The translations under genes were made by a program, and so were the position numbers. The notes below the pieces were generated by a model, which was not told the origin of the DNA, did no database searches, and was given only the letters and a program-made list of their open reading frames with translations. A stretch of 64,000 bases of DNA from Paraphaeosphaeria minitans. Taxonomy: Eukaryota > Ascomycota > Dothideomycetes > Pleosporales > Didymosphaeriaceae. The DNA lies in NCBI GenBank assembly GCA_015832175.1, contig WJXW01000012.1:640001-704000 (forward strand), in the 5' to 3' direction. Shown here one piece after another: positions 35,045 through 45,452 of this stretch (position 1 is its first letter; each line of letters starts with the position of its first letter).

Positions 35045-35653
35045 ATGTTCGGTCTCAAGCTTTTTGTCGTCGCTGCTGCGGTTGTTGGCGCTGTCGTGGC
35101 CGCCGTGCCCGAAGACAGTAAGTTGTGTTAACATAGGGTGGCATGAAGCTCACATGGATTAATACCACGCCCTACAGACGTCTGTGTCACGGCTCCGGCT
35201 GTCACTACCACCGTCACCGTCACCGAGTGCAGCCAGACGACGACGCCAGCTGCTCCGTCCGAGTCCAAGGCCCATAGCACGGCCCTGTCGCCAGTTGAGA
35301 CCTCATGGCTGCCCTCGTCCCCAGCTCCGGCTCCGGCTCCGGCTCCAGCGCCTAGCAGCCCTGCTCCGCCTGCTCCAGCTCCACCCGCCTCTTCTGGTTC
35401 AGCTACCGGTCCTTCGCAATCTGCCCCTCCGGCTCCATCCGCACCCTCTGGCGGTCCGTCTGGCAGTGAGTCTTCCTCGCTCGAGCCCATCCCGACCGCG
35501 ACCGACAACCCAAGCCCATCGAATACCAAGCCCGGCGTGGTCCCTACATCCGAGCCTCAGAATGCCGCTTCTCTCCCTGGTTTTTCTCTCGGCATGGGCT
35601 CTCTCGTCGTTGTCGGCATGGCTATCAATGCAGCCGCCGCTGCGCTCGTCTAA
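35045..35653 (+). CDS. Small secreted Ser/Pro/Ala-rich protein with GPI-like tail
   Basis: Two exons, 35045-35117 and 35178-35653, joined over a 60-bp GT-AG intron, give 182 residues. A signal peptide (MFGLKLFVVAAAVVGAVVAA) is followed by NVCVTAPAVTTTVTVTEC, a two-cysteine motif often seen at the head of fungal Ser/Thr-rich wall proteins. Then come Ser/Pro/Ala repeats with an alternating Ala-Pro run, and a hydrophobic C-terminus (FSLGMGSLVVVGMAINAAAA) fitting a GPI signal. No enzyme domain. It is transcribed away from the larger wall-protein gene at 33886, and the two share a 1.16-kb intergenic region holding the 35-bp minisatellite. The start is the first ATG giving a good leader. Function is inferred from composition only. 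Confidence 0.75.
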
Positions 35654-37081
35654 AGGAAACGTGGATAGCCACCAGCTATGTGCTTGGAAGCTCCAGTACA
35701 GCCACTACTTCCGCTCTACCAATTGGACCGCCACTGGTCAAAAATTCGCCAATTCACCCTTGATGTCGGTCAGCGTGTCACGCTCTACGGGTAACACAAG
35801 ACTGAAGTCGTTGGGCTTACTGGCACCTTCTGCCTGTGAATAGATCGACATGCGTGGGAGTCATTCATGCAATGGTAGCTTAGCTCAGCTATAGCTCTTC
35901 TAGTCGTTAATCGGGAACGAGGTGTTTTCTGGGATATCTCTTGCGCCATGGTGATGTCGATGTGGACCGGCTGTGATGCCCCCAGGATGCGACGGCAAAC
36001 CCCACCATGTTTGCCGTCTGCGATGCCAATGTGGTCTCTGTTCATTATAGCATGCTTCCCCCACAATAGGATATATGAGCGAGCCGTGTTTTAACTGGTG
36101 AGCGTGGCTGCAGGTGCCAATGCATGCACCGTTGAAAGCTTTCCAGCGGCCCGACAGCGAATCAGGTAGGTATGTAGGTAGGAGCCTATCTACATACGTA
36201 CCTACAATCGTAAGGCATCTACAAGGTTAAATAGCGCTCTCGAGTAGGTACCTGTTCCTCTGGAGGGGTATGTCCCTCGAACCAGTACCTACCTACCGTA
36301 TCGTAGCGCACCCCCAACATTCACGGCGTGGAGCTTGCAGCACGTAAGATTGCGAAACCTTCACCAAGCACGCTCGTCCAAGGCGCCTTGTTGAGACATA
36401 CGGTAGTCTACCTACTGTGTAAGGATATCTACGAGGCGGACGCGGCGTTGACGAACTGTTCCAGGGGTTCGCACCTCGTGCTTGACATGTGCAACGCCAT
36501 TCGCTCACTCTCCGCCCGCCCGTCCGCCCTCCCCCACGCCCTCCTCGAATGTGCACCGATCTCGGCTGCATCCACCGGTCTTCGCATCGCAGGCTGCACA
36601 GCGGAGGGAGCGCAGCATGCATCTGCATGTGCAAGAGCATTGCAGGAGTTGGATACCTGGAGAGAAGGCACGAGCGTTAGGTAGGTACATACCTATCCTT
36701 ACATAGGTACCGTACGTTGTGGCCGATGCGACGGGAAACGTTCACAGGAGGACGGCCGCTTGTGTTCCCAGCGCGTCTATCATCAGGAAGGTGACGCAGA
36801 AAGCGGTCAATAAGATGTGTTTTGCGAGATATGAATCCATGTGAATCGCCTTGACGTAAATACACTCAAAGCACACGCCGGATGTCATTCCCTCATTCGC
36901 TGCGCCGTGGGCCAGGATGCTTTGCTTCTGCTGCCTCTCCCAAGGCGACGCCATCAGCAACCTGGTTCATTAGCTATCCCCAGAGCTCCCGCAGCGCCGG
37001 ACTTTCTGATCCTGCTACCCTTATCCAGGAGACTGGTTGCTTTCTTCCGTGCACTTGGATCGCCAGTGCTGTCGAGTAGCC
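35654..37081. other. Intergenic region with TAGGTA/GGTACC words
   Basis: About 1.4 kb without a supportable gene. TAGGTAGGT, GTACCTACC and GGTACC words cluster at 36170-36300 and 36410-36420, and again at 36675-36715, several forming near-palindromes. Open frames across it (up to ~118 codons) have no recognisable content. Confidence 0.55.
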
Positions 37082-39039
37082 ATGTCGCGCATTGTCCATA
37101 AGTGAGCTATCATACCTTCGTTGCGACTACGCTCTCGGACTCTGGGACTGACAGTTGGCCAGGACGTCAGGCGGGAACGCCGCGTTTCACAACTTCACAA
37201 TGACTATGCTCACATTGCGGATCCCAATGAGAGAAGGCGGCTCGCTCTCGCTGAGATTGATAAAGCGCCTTTTGGCTGGTATCATGTTCGCGCTATAGGT
37301 ATGTACATGCGCAGCAGCGCACGGTAGAGATCAGGGGTACTGACCATGTGGACTCAGTTGTTGCTGGTATCGGCTTCTTCACAGGCATGTCCCCTTGTCA
37401 TCACGTATACGACCTGGTCTAATGCCCCACTCAGATGCCTACGATCTCTTCGCCGTCAACATGGTTGTTTCCATGTTGGGTGTGGTCTTCTGGCAGTGAG
37501 TAGCCTCACTCATGCTGAAGTTGATCTTGCTCACTGTGCAGGAACTCGGCCCACCCAGGCAAGATACCTTCCAATGCCGACACCGCCATCAAGGTCGCTA
37601 CATCCACCGGCACGGTGGTCGGTCAAATAACCTTCGGTATCCTTGCTGATATCGTTGGTCGCAAGAAAATGTACGGCATGGAGCTTATCCTGATCATCTT
37701 CGCCACTCTCGCTCAGTCATTGTCGGCGCACTCTCCCGCGTGTTCCATTGTTGGGGTGATCGTGTTCTGGAGGGCCCTGATGGGTATTGGAATTGGAGGC
37801 GACTATCCACTCAGCTCCATCATCACGTCGGAATTCGCAACCACCAGATGGAGAGGTGCTATGATGGGATCGGTCTTCGCAATGCAAGGAATAGGACAAT
37901 GTGCCGCAGCCATGGTCTCACTTATCGTAACTGAGGCTTACAAATCGACTCTGGAACAGGCAAAGACAGTTGATAAATGCACCGGGGCTTGCGGGCTCGC
38001 TGTTGACAAGATGTGGAGGATCGTCATCGGCTTCGGTGCCGTGCCGGGTTGTATCGCTCTCTACTATCGTCGTACGATTCCCGAGACCCCACGATACACC
38101 TTCGATGTTGACCGCGATGTCATACAAGCCGGTTCCGACGTCAAAGCTTTCAAGGCTGGCATGCCAAGGGGTCATGTTAACGAGATCACACGAGCACGTG
38201 CCAAGCATAGCGACGCTCTCCAGCTCGAGGTTCCTACGGCCTCTTGGACAGACTTCTTTCAGTGGGTCAGCAAGTGGAAAAATGGAGGCGTATTACTCGG
38301 AACGGCAGGCTCATGGTTCTTGCTCGACGTTGCGTATTACGGCCTTGGGCTCAATAACTCCATCATATTGCAACAGATTGGTTATGCTAAAGGCGACGAC
38401 ATTTACTCCATAACCAGGCTGTGGGAAACCTGATCATAACTTGAGCGGGCGCAATCCCTGGTAAGTTCACGCGCATCTGCCCGCCTTCGACACCATCTTT
38501 AACGAATGGCAGGCTACTGGGTCACAGTCGACACCATAGGCCGCAAACCCATCCAGATCATGGGCTTCATCATCCTCACAGGCATCTTCGTCGCCATCGG
38601 CTTCGCATACCACCTCCTCTCCGGCAAGGCCCTCCTCGCACTCTATGCCATTGCCCAATTCTTTTTCAATTTTGGACCCAACGCTACCACCTTCATCATC
38701 CCGGGAGAATGTTTCCCCACGCGATATCGCTCCTCGGGCCACGGCCTATCCGCCGCCTCGGGCAAAGTCGGCGCAATCATCGCGCAGGTCCTGATCGGAC
38801 CGCTACGGACAAGGGGTGCGAAGCCTGATTCTTCGGACAGCCCGTGGTTGAACCACGTCATGCAGATCTACAGTGTGTTCATGTTTGCGGGCATCTTTAC
38901 GAGTTTGCTGGTGCCTGAGACGAAGAGGAAGACGTTGGAGAGGCTGGCGGGTGAGGTGGAGGGGACGCCGGAATATGATCCAGACAACGGGCGGAACATG
39001 GATACGGAGAAGGCGATAGAGTTGAGGGAGGGCGGTTGA
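37082..39039 (+). pseudogene. PHO84-type inorganic phosphate:H+ symporter, disrupted
   Basis: Major-facilitator phosphate transporter by strong family resemblance: EIDKAPFGWYHVRAI, VVAGIGFFTDAYDLFAVN, GDYPLSSIITSEFATTRWRG, GSWFLLDVAYYGLGLNNSII, FFFNFGPNATTFIIPGECFP and SAASGKVGAIIAQ are all family hallmarks. Exons by splice sites: 37082-37101, 37163-37298, 37358-37384, 37435-37495, 37542-38460, 38513-39039. Breaks: the frame KTSGGNAAFHNF must shift by one base near 37196 to reach HNDYAHIADPNERRR; another shift is needed near 38411 to go from GDDIYS to HNQAVGNLI; and a TGA at 38442 falls inside NLIIT-x-AGAIPGYW. About three residues also seem missing in GYWVTV-DTIGRKPIQ. The third intron starts GCATGT, a GC-AG intron. 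As printed it cannot make a full transporter. Confidence 0.8.
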
Positions 39040-39481
39040 GAAACAGGGACAGGGTGTGGGATGGGCAGTAAGTCAGCGGTTTGACTGCTGAATTCTTTAT
39101 TGTCTTGTTCTTTTCATTGACTTCAAAACGAGGTCTGATCCCTCAAGAAGCCTTGGAGTGAGCTGTCTTGTTGATCTGACTGCTGTCTGGCCTACCAGAG
39201 CATTGCTCATGCCTGTGGCGAGGCTAAGTTCCGAGCGACACCTCACCTTTTCCCTAGGATTCAAGGACTCTTGAGTACTTTTCCTACTATGGACTTTGTT
39301 CCAGACCAACAATGATGCGTTGTCGTTGGATGTTTCCCGTCCCTTTGCTTCGCCCTCAGCAAGCGACAAAGACAATGCAACACCAGAAAGCGCGTCCAAA
39401 CACGCAACACTTCAGCATAAAATACGCACAACTTCTCAAAGACTGCCGTTCCATATCCAGTAGCAACTTTTCTTCTTCACC
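39040..39481. other. Intergenic region
   Basis: 3' flank of the transporter and upstream region of the first disordered-protein gene. Nothing recognised. Confidence 0.45.
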
Positions 39482-40807
39482 ATGCAAGTTTCACCAGGAA
39501 TGCGCACAGACAGCGGTTGCGAGCTTTCAGATCCTCCCTCGGACCTCTCCGACATGAGCGAAGCTGCTGCGAGTGAGTGGTTGGACGACGTCTATACTCC
39601 GTTGGAAAGAGCTCCGAAGGATACCGACGTGAAGAGATCAGCGGCTGTGCCAGCAAAAAAAAGTGGAAGCAAGACGACGTGGAGAAAGTCCAAGGATGAT
39701 ATAGAGAAGGACCTTGGGGAATCTCGAAAAAGCGAGGGAGGGAAAAAGTCGGTGGCAATGTCTAGGGTCACGCGGAAGGATAAAAAGCGAGTCAATTTCT
39801 CTGATGTTGGGTCAACCGGGAGCGACAGTGTATTGGAGGGTGATGCTGGATACGATGGAGAAGTTGGGAGTGGGGCTGACAGCCAGGAAGAGGCCAGTCA
39901 AGGTGCTGTCGAAGAAAGTGGCAATGAGACGGAAGAAATCAGGGACGTTGAGAGCAACGCTGGCAGCGAAGAGGACGCAGATCAGGGTGTCATCAAGGAC
40001 AGCGGCAGCGAGACGGAAGATGTTGAGAGACGCGATCCGACAGGTCGTCGTAAGAAGTCTCTGACTGCATCGCCACAGACACGAACAACTTCGTCCGCCA
40101 CTGCCAAAGTAACCACATCAAATCCAGCTGCAACTTCATTGGGCAAGTCAGTTGAGAAACTGTCGGGACAAAAAGCGATTGTGGCTACGTTTATCAGTGA
40201 TGATGAGTCGGAGCTCAGCGACCCAGACTCTAATCCTGAGAACCCGAACGATACCAATACCTCAAAACCCCCGGAACCGAAACGTGAAAGCAGGATGAAG
40301 TCCACTCAGGCAGATGCAGCCCCGGAGAAAAAGTCGACAAACAAAATGGTGTCGCCAAAGCAAACCGACACCCGGACAAAGGCTGAGTCGCCAAAGAAGC
40401 ACAACACCCGAAACAGGACCAACTTGCAAGACCAGAAGAAAGCCAGTCGCCACAATTCAAAGTCCGATACTAATCGTCCCAAGAACGCCAGCCGTGATGC
40501 CACGAAAAAAGATGGGAAGAAAACGGCAGCTTTACCAGACTCGGAAGACGTTGACGAGACCACCACGCACGCTACATCAACGACGCAGATGCGCGATGCC
40601 ATCTTGGACCTTTTCTCGACCAGTCTGCAAGTCTACCACCAGTTCGTGGCGTATTCGTATGAGCGTGACAGCGATGCTGCGGGAGCCGCTGCCCAGGCAG
40701 ATTTTGCTGGAGCTTTGCAGAGAACTGCGGGTTCGACAGCGCAGAGGAAGAGGGCTAGGGAGAAGGGGGTGAAGAGCGATGCGCCGGCGAGGAAGAGGCT
40801 GAGGTAG
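39482..40807 (+). CDS. Unrecognised charged, disordered protein (trio member 1)
   Basis: A single exon from ATG 39482 gives 441 residues; I do not recognise it. It is almost wholly low-complexity: Ser/Asp/Glu-rich acidic blocks (SGSETEDVERRD, SDDESELSDPDSNPENPND) alternate with Lys/Arg-rich blocks (KKSGSKTTWRKSKDD, ESPKKHNTRNRTN). Only the C-terminal ~70 residues look foldable: TTQMRDAILDLFSTSLQVYH continuing into FVAYSYERD, an amphipathic helix or coiled coil. It then ends in a basic nuclear-localisation-like tail (QRKRAREKG, ARKRLR). Composition suggests a nuclear, chromatin-associated protein; this is inference. The acidic SGNETEE/SGSETED blocks are a short internal duplication. Its neighbours to the right share the same layout. 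Confidence 0.65.
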   Translation: MQVSPGMRTDSGCELSDPPSDLSDMSEAAASEWLDDVYTPLERAPKDTDVKRSAAVPAKKSGSKTTWRKSKDDIEKDLGESRKSEGGKKSVAMSRVTRKDKKRVNFSDVGSTGSDSVLEGDAGYDGEVGSGADSQEEASQGAVEESGNETEEIRDVESNAGSEEDADQGVIKDSGSETEDVERRDPTGRRKKSLTASPQTRTTSSATAKVTTSNPAATSLGKSVEKLSGQKAIVATFISDDESELSDPDSNPENPNDTNTSKPPEPKRESRMKSTQADAAPEKKSTNKMVSPKQTDTRTKAESPKKHNTRNRTNLQDQKKASRHNSKSDTNRPKNASRDATKKDGKKTAALPDSEDVDETTTHATSTTQMRDAILDLFSTSLQVYHQFVAYSYERDSDAAGAAAQADFAGALQRTAGSTAQRKRAREKGVKSDAPARKRLR

Positions 40808-41583
40808 AGCTGAGGAATCACGCTATGCAGATGTAAGGCGTATGTTTCAACGAGGATATTGGTCGAGTGACAGAGTTCGTGCCTTTTTCTTTGGTGGGTT
40901 TGATGTGGGAAAAAGATGACATGCTGAGGCGAACACCTTGCGTGCATGGAATGGATGTTGTTGCATAGCTCCAGTAGTATGGTGCTGTTGGAACTGAACG
41001 TTGGGACCGTAGCGATTTCGGACGGTAGCGATGGCTCCTGAAGCTGAACCTTGGTGTTAGTAACGATGGCGGCGACGCGGTAGTCATATAAGCTGTGTGA
41101 TTTGTTTAAATGAGGATCCTGATGTGATAGTCACAGTACGATCCGTTGGTCTCAGAGCACCTGGATATCTTCCGATGATAGAAAGTCTTCCAACTGAAAA
41201 GAAGTTAGAAGTTCGAACATCCACATCCGTGAAAATCTTCTCTTTTCATTATTTTCTGCCACAAGACCTTGTCAGCCCTCGCTTGACGGATTAAACTGTC
41301 ACCAGGGTACCCGCAGTTTTGCCTGCGAGCACATACGCGAGACTTCTGAACCCACCGCTCTGCCTCTGAACGGATATGTGACACTGCCATGTGAAACCTC
41401 TCCTGCCCTTGAACAGATATGTGACACCATCATGCGAACACCTCTGTTCTGCTTTTCAAGATCAACAAATACCATGTCTCAAACATCAGCAGAGTCACGG
41501 CCACTCCACAAACCTAAGAGAAGTCTATAAAAAGCGTCCTCCTTCTCGTCTTGGTCCTTCACCACAACGGAGTTTAGATTCTC
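40808..41583. other. Intergenic region
   Basis: About 780 bp. An imperfect duplication of TGAACGGATATGTGACAC occurs near 41367 and 41410. Nothing else recognised. Confidence 0.5.
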
Positions 41584-42705
41584 ATGCAAGCGTTCACAAG
41601 ATTGCTTGCGCCTTTCACAATGTCCCGTAGTAGGATGCACCATGACACTCGAGCTACCACACCTGCAACCACACCTGCAACCAAACCTGCAAACAAGGAA
41701 CACGACGCTCCTCCCCACAAAGAGAAAACAGCCAAGACCCGCTCTGAAGCTAAGGACGGAGGAGCAAAGCCCTCTCGCCAGAAACAGAAAAATGTAAACT
41801 CTAGTGCTCAGGTCGAGAATGACGAAGCCAACGAAGGTCCGCAGAAAGAGAAAATCGTTGAGCTTCGCACTCAGATCGAGGACACTGGGAACACTGGGGA
41901 TACCGAGGATACTGATCACGATGAGGTCAAGGCTGCTCCCCAGAAAGACAAGGGAGCTAAAACCAGCGCCCGGGCCGAAGCCAAAGAGATCGATGAGGTG
42001 GATGCTGCCCCCCCTAAGCAGGTACAAGACAAGCACCGCACCCAGGCCGAAAAGAACAAGCCCGAGGCTTCCCCCCCGAAACAGAAACAGACCACAACCC
42101 CCGCGCAAGCCGACGTTTCTCCTATTCGGAAAGGAGAGCGGATCAGACATGCACCGAAACTGGCTGAGGGGATGGTCTACCATGAACACCCGAATACAAA
42201 GTACACCTACAAAATAATGAGCTCCGCAAAGCCCATTGCCGTTGACCACTCCTCCGACGAGGATGCCGCGCCGTCCAAGCCCACAACGGCACGGCAGAAG
42301 ACTCTAGCCAAGACCGCCGAGGAGAAAAAGAAGAAGCAGAAGAAAGAGTCGCCTTCGCGCATGACCCGGATCCCCGGCCTCGAAGCACGCAGAAAGGCGC
42401 TGGAGAAGCAAGCTCGGCGCGAGATGCAGAGTGCTTCTGACATTGAAATCGAAGAGCAGGTTACCGAAAGGACGGCGAAGATGGCGGATCGGCTCGCCGC
42501 TTTGACGAAGCTGAATCAGGAGTTGTGGCTGGAGTCGCAAATGGTTCTGGATGAGTTTCTGGGGTATGTTGCCTATGTTGGGGATGAGGAGGATGTGGGC
42601 GATGCTCAGGTTAAGTTTGATCGGGTGAGGAAGAGGAAGATTAGGGGCGAAACATATGATTGGCCGGTGGCGAAGAGGGTGAGGGAGGGAAGTGTTCATG
42701 ACTGA
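41584..42705 (+). CDS. Unrecognised charged, disordered protein (trio member 2)
   Basis: Single exon, 373 residues from ATG 41584; a second in-frame ATG at 41620 (MSRSRMHHDTRATTP) is an equally good start. Residues 20-200 are a Lys/Glu/Pro-rich series with a recurring unit ending P-x-K-(x)-K, for example APPHKEKTAKTRSEAKD, GPQKEKIVELRTQIED, AAPQKDKGAKTSARAE and AAPPKQVQDKHRTQAEK. A more ordered part follows (ERIRHAPKLAEGMVYHEHPN). A long charged helix holds RKALEKQARREMQSASDIEI, then AALTKLNQELWLESQMVLDE and FLGYVAYVGDEEDVGD, and the tail is basic (RVRKRKIRGETYDWPVAKRV). The layout (acidic/basic disorder, hydrophobic C-terminal helix, basic tail) parallels the gene before it. Function unknown. 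Confidence 0.6.
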   Translation: MQAFTRLLAPFTMSRSRMHHDTRATTPATTPATKPANKEHDAPPHKEKTAKTRSEAKDGGAKPSRQKQKNVNSSAQVENDEANEGPQKEKIVELRTQIEDTGNTGDTEDTDHDEVKAAPQKDKGAKTSARAEAKEIDEVDAAPPKQVQDKHRTQAEKNKPEASPPKQKQTTTPAQADVSPIRKGERIRHAPKLAEGMVYHEHPNTKYTYKIMSSAKPIAVDHSSDEDAAPSKPTTARQKTLAKTAEEKKKKQKKESPSRMTRIPGLEARRKALEKQARREMQSASDIEIEEQVTERTAKMADRLAALTKLNQELWLESQMVLDEFLGYVAYVGDEEDVGDAQVKFDRVRKRKIRGETYDWPVAKRVREGSVHD

Positions 42706-43847
42706 TAGGATGGGGTTTTTTCAGTCGAGTTGAGGGGATGGCGGGATTGAAAAAAGTTCTTGGCGCGCTGGAGCTTTGGGTGAGCAGGTGAACATGGGGT
42801 TGGGGTTCATATGGAATGTATTCGGGTACTTTAAATGACGGCATTAATAGTATTTGCCATAATCTAGCTTCATTATGAGATGGCGTGCTCTTGATGGATG
42901 GAAATATTGTGAGCTCGAGTGAGTCTACGAATCAAGACTACGTCTCAACCGTGATATGGGAAATTGAAAACGTGTAAGTCAGGATAAGTGTAACTTCAGA
43001 ACATTCCAAGAAAAGGAACTATTACCCCCACACATGAAGCTAGAATGCATAAGAGTTATGAATAGCGAAGCTTCCAGACATAACTGAGCTGAGCATAAGT
43101 TGAACAGCAGCTATATAGTACCTATGAGACCTTTATCGTGGAGAAAATCAGCCAAGTGTGTAGAATTATCAACTTGCTTATAATGCGCGTTCTAAGTGCA
43201 GCCTAGTTACGATCAGCTCAGATTTCAGGACCGTTTCTAATGCAGTCATCCAGTGCGTGGAGAACGCGCAACACCAGCACCACGGACACCGCCCCTATTG
43301 ATCAACTAGACCCCACCCCACCCACTTCACCATTATCGTTAAGGCCACCTCAAAACACGCGCGAAATTTCTATTGAACCAATCCTAGCCTTTGCGTTCTG
43401 TTCCCGATGATATCGTGTCCCAACCTCCTTCGAGCCCAGGCTATCTCTGCTTGTACGTCTACTGGAAGCCACGCTGATCCGTCTCCTGATTCGAACACAC
43501 AGAGTATGACGCTTTTCGCAAAATCTAGGAGAAATGTTAACGGCCAGATGACCGCCACGCAAAACAAGTATTGCTTGCATCCCGTCCGGATGAACGTGAA
43601 AACATGGACAAAGTCCGAGTGGCTCTGGCGCAAAGAGATCCTTGCTTGCACACCATCCATATGACTCTAACAAACGCACTCGCTCATTCATGTGCCGCGT
43701 TCACGCCTCATTCGTGTGCTTATCGCATATCATCCGTACGACCCAGGGCGAAGCGCAAATAGTACTGGGATGAGCATTTATACCCGTCGATGGCTTGGCT
43801 GTTGTTTTCCTTCACCATAGGAACTGTCAACTCCGCAAATTCTAGTT
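42706..43847. other. Intergenic region, relatively AT-rich
   Basis: 1.14 kb, visibly more AT-rich at 42830-43200 than the surrounding genes. Open frames up to ~113 codons without recognisable content. Confidence 0.45.
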
Positions 43848-44731
43848 ATGGTGCCTCCGGGACTTAGAGCTCTCTCGGCGCAGAAGCAGCCAAAACCAAG
43901 GACCTCTATTTCCCCTCCTGATGCCACGTCCACTACTAATCGAGGGGCGGACAATACAAACCTTGAACTCAAGGAAAGTGAACGGTCACCACCACCTCCC
44001 TCCTCGGATCCAGCCATCGGAGAACGGAAAGAGGTGGAATTGATGGACCAGGTTGCTAATTCAGATGGACAACCGCGCCTTCCTCGTGATAGCGGACCAC
44101 AACCTCAGAACAAGGGGGAGAGAAGGCAAGTGAAAGGAGGGAAAAGACTACCTCGCAATGATGCAGAGATTCGAAATGAGAGTCTCCAAGGTGGTCGAGA
44201 AGACGGACATCGAAACGAGGCTCAGGATGAGCAGATCAACACAGACGGTGCTGGTGGAGATGCGAATAAAAAAAACGGCCTGGAATTGCACAGAATGATG
44301 CGAGCGGTGGCAACGAGGAGGCGAATCACGCTGAAACCAAACTTAGAAGGTCCAGCAGACTTGAAGAGAAGGAACAACAGTGTAGATTTAAGTCAAAAGG
44401 TGGAGATGAGGGACCGTCAAATCGATGTGTGAAAAAGAAGGCATCCAGCAAAACAAGGAAAAAGCCTACGAAGACAGCCGAGAAAAAGGCGACAAAGAAG
44501 GTATCCAAGCCTAAAACCCCCGCTGTGGTGGAAGAGGATGACGATAGCGAAGAAGAGGAAGACGGTGAAGTTGCAGACGCCGTTGATGACGTCCTTGGTG
44601 GGGCGATCAACTGGCTGAACCGTGGTGCCGATCTTGCACGGCGGCTGGAGGTCAATCGAGCTGCGATCTCTAATGGACTGAAGAGACGTGGCTCTGGTGG
44701 AGGAGGTCCAGGTGCGAAGAGATCAAAGTAG
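43848..44731 (+). CDS. Unrecognised charged, disordered protein (trio member 3), frame break at A8
   Basis: Frame 1 starts at ATG 43848 (MVPPGLRALSAQKQPKPRTS) and reads sensibly to DGAGGDANKKN near 44276; it stops at 44430. The adjacent frame is open from 44270 to the stop at 44731 and reads GIAQNDASGGNEEANHAETK, then SSKTRKKPTKTAEKKATKKV, an acidic DDDSEEEEDGEVADAVDDVL block, the helix GGAINWLNRGADLARRLEVN and a basic tail GAKRSK. The two frames meet at a run of eight A residues (44268-44275): one more A would fuse them into one protein of about 294 residues. An intron such as 44130-44293 (GTGAAA...CACAG, phase 0) would also join them. The charge-block layout is like that of the two genes upstream. 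Not recognised. Confidence 0.5.
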
Positions 44732-44796
44732 TGGGGGGAATTGAATACGCAAGGTATCAGGATGTGACAGGCTGGTATTAGGGGCTGTATCTTGGT

Positions 44797-44886
44797 GGAT
44801 GAAAGGAACCCCGCGAGGTATCTGATGGACGTGATAGATGATGGATGAAAGGAAATGTACGAGGCATCTGATGGACGTGATAGATG
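44797..44886. repeat. 46-bp tandem duplication
   Basis: Two copies beginning GGATGAAAGGAA at 44797 and 44843, both ending ATCTGATGGACGTGATAGATG, with differences confined to a ten-base middle section. Confidence 0.9.
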
Positions 44887-45452
44887 TTCCAGGTGGTCTA
44901 ATGGGTTAACAAAGATGTCAAAGGTACGCGCACATGTACGTATGATGAATACCAGCCCGAGACTATGGACGCTGATCTCATGACGTGGCCTCGTGATAAT
45001 GCCAGCCCAATCAGAAGTTTCGCGACGATAGTTTCTCGTGCAGTCACGGCGTAGATAGCAGGGTGATTTTAAGCAAGGGGTGCGTATGGACGTGGCGGGG
45101 GCTGGGAGGAATACCTAATGCTCGCGTTGTGTTGGAGAAAAGTTTTTTTTCAAGTCAATTGTACAGTGCAAAGCGAAGCGTGCATAGTTATTAGATGCAT
45201 AGATGATGGATGGGGATCGGGGCTGAACGTGGGTACTGCGGAGAGTGGTGGTGTTGGTGTGGTTGCCCTTCGCAACCGTTGTTCTGGAGTGGACAACAGG
45301 ACGCGTCTATCGTGTCAGAAGCTGTTTGGGCCCAAGCGCCAACGGCTTTCTCCCGTCGCTGTCACCGTCACCGTCGCCGCCCAGGCACCCTCTCCCTCGA
45401 GGATACCAACCGACCTCGCGCATGCCTAAATCGCCTTTGCCAGTTGCCTACC
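44887..45452. other. Intergenic region and leader
   Basis: The frame of the next gene is open upstream to 45210, but that part is Cys/Trp-rich and looks like read-through of a 5' leader. Nothing else recognised. Confidence 0.5.

Noticed and set aside
39482..44731. Biosynthetic or effector gene cluster interpretation of the 39-45 kb block
   Set aside because: No backbone enzyme, tailoring enzyme or signal peptide is present; the proteins look nuclear rather than secreted.
45210..45452. Upstream in-frame extension of the ASPM/Sha1-like gene
   Set aside because: The 81 extra residues are Cys/Trp-rich and unlike the rest of the protein; ATG 45453 gives a better start.
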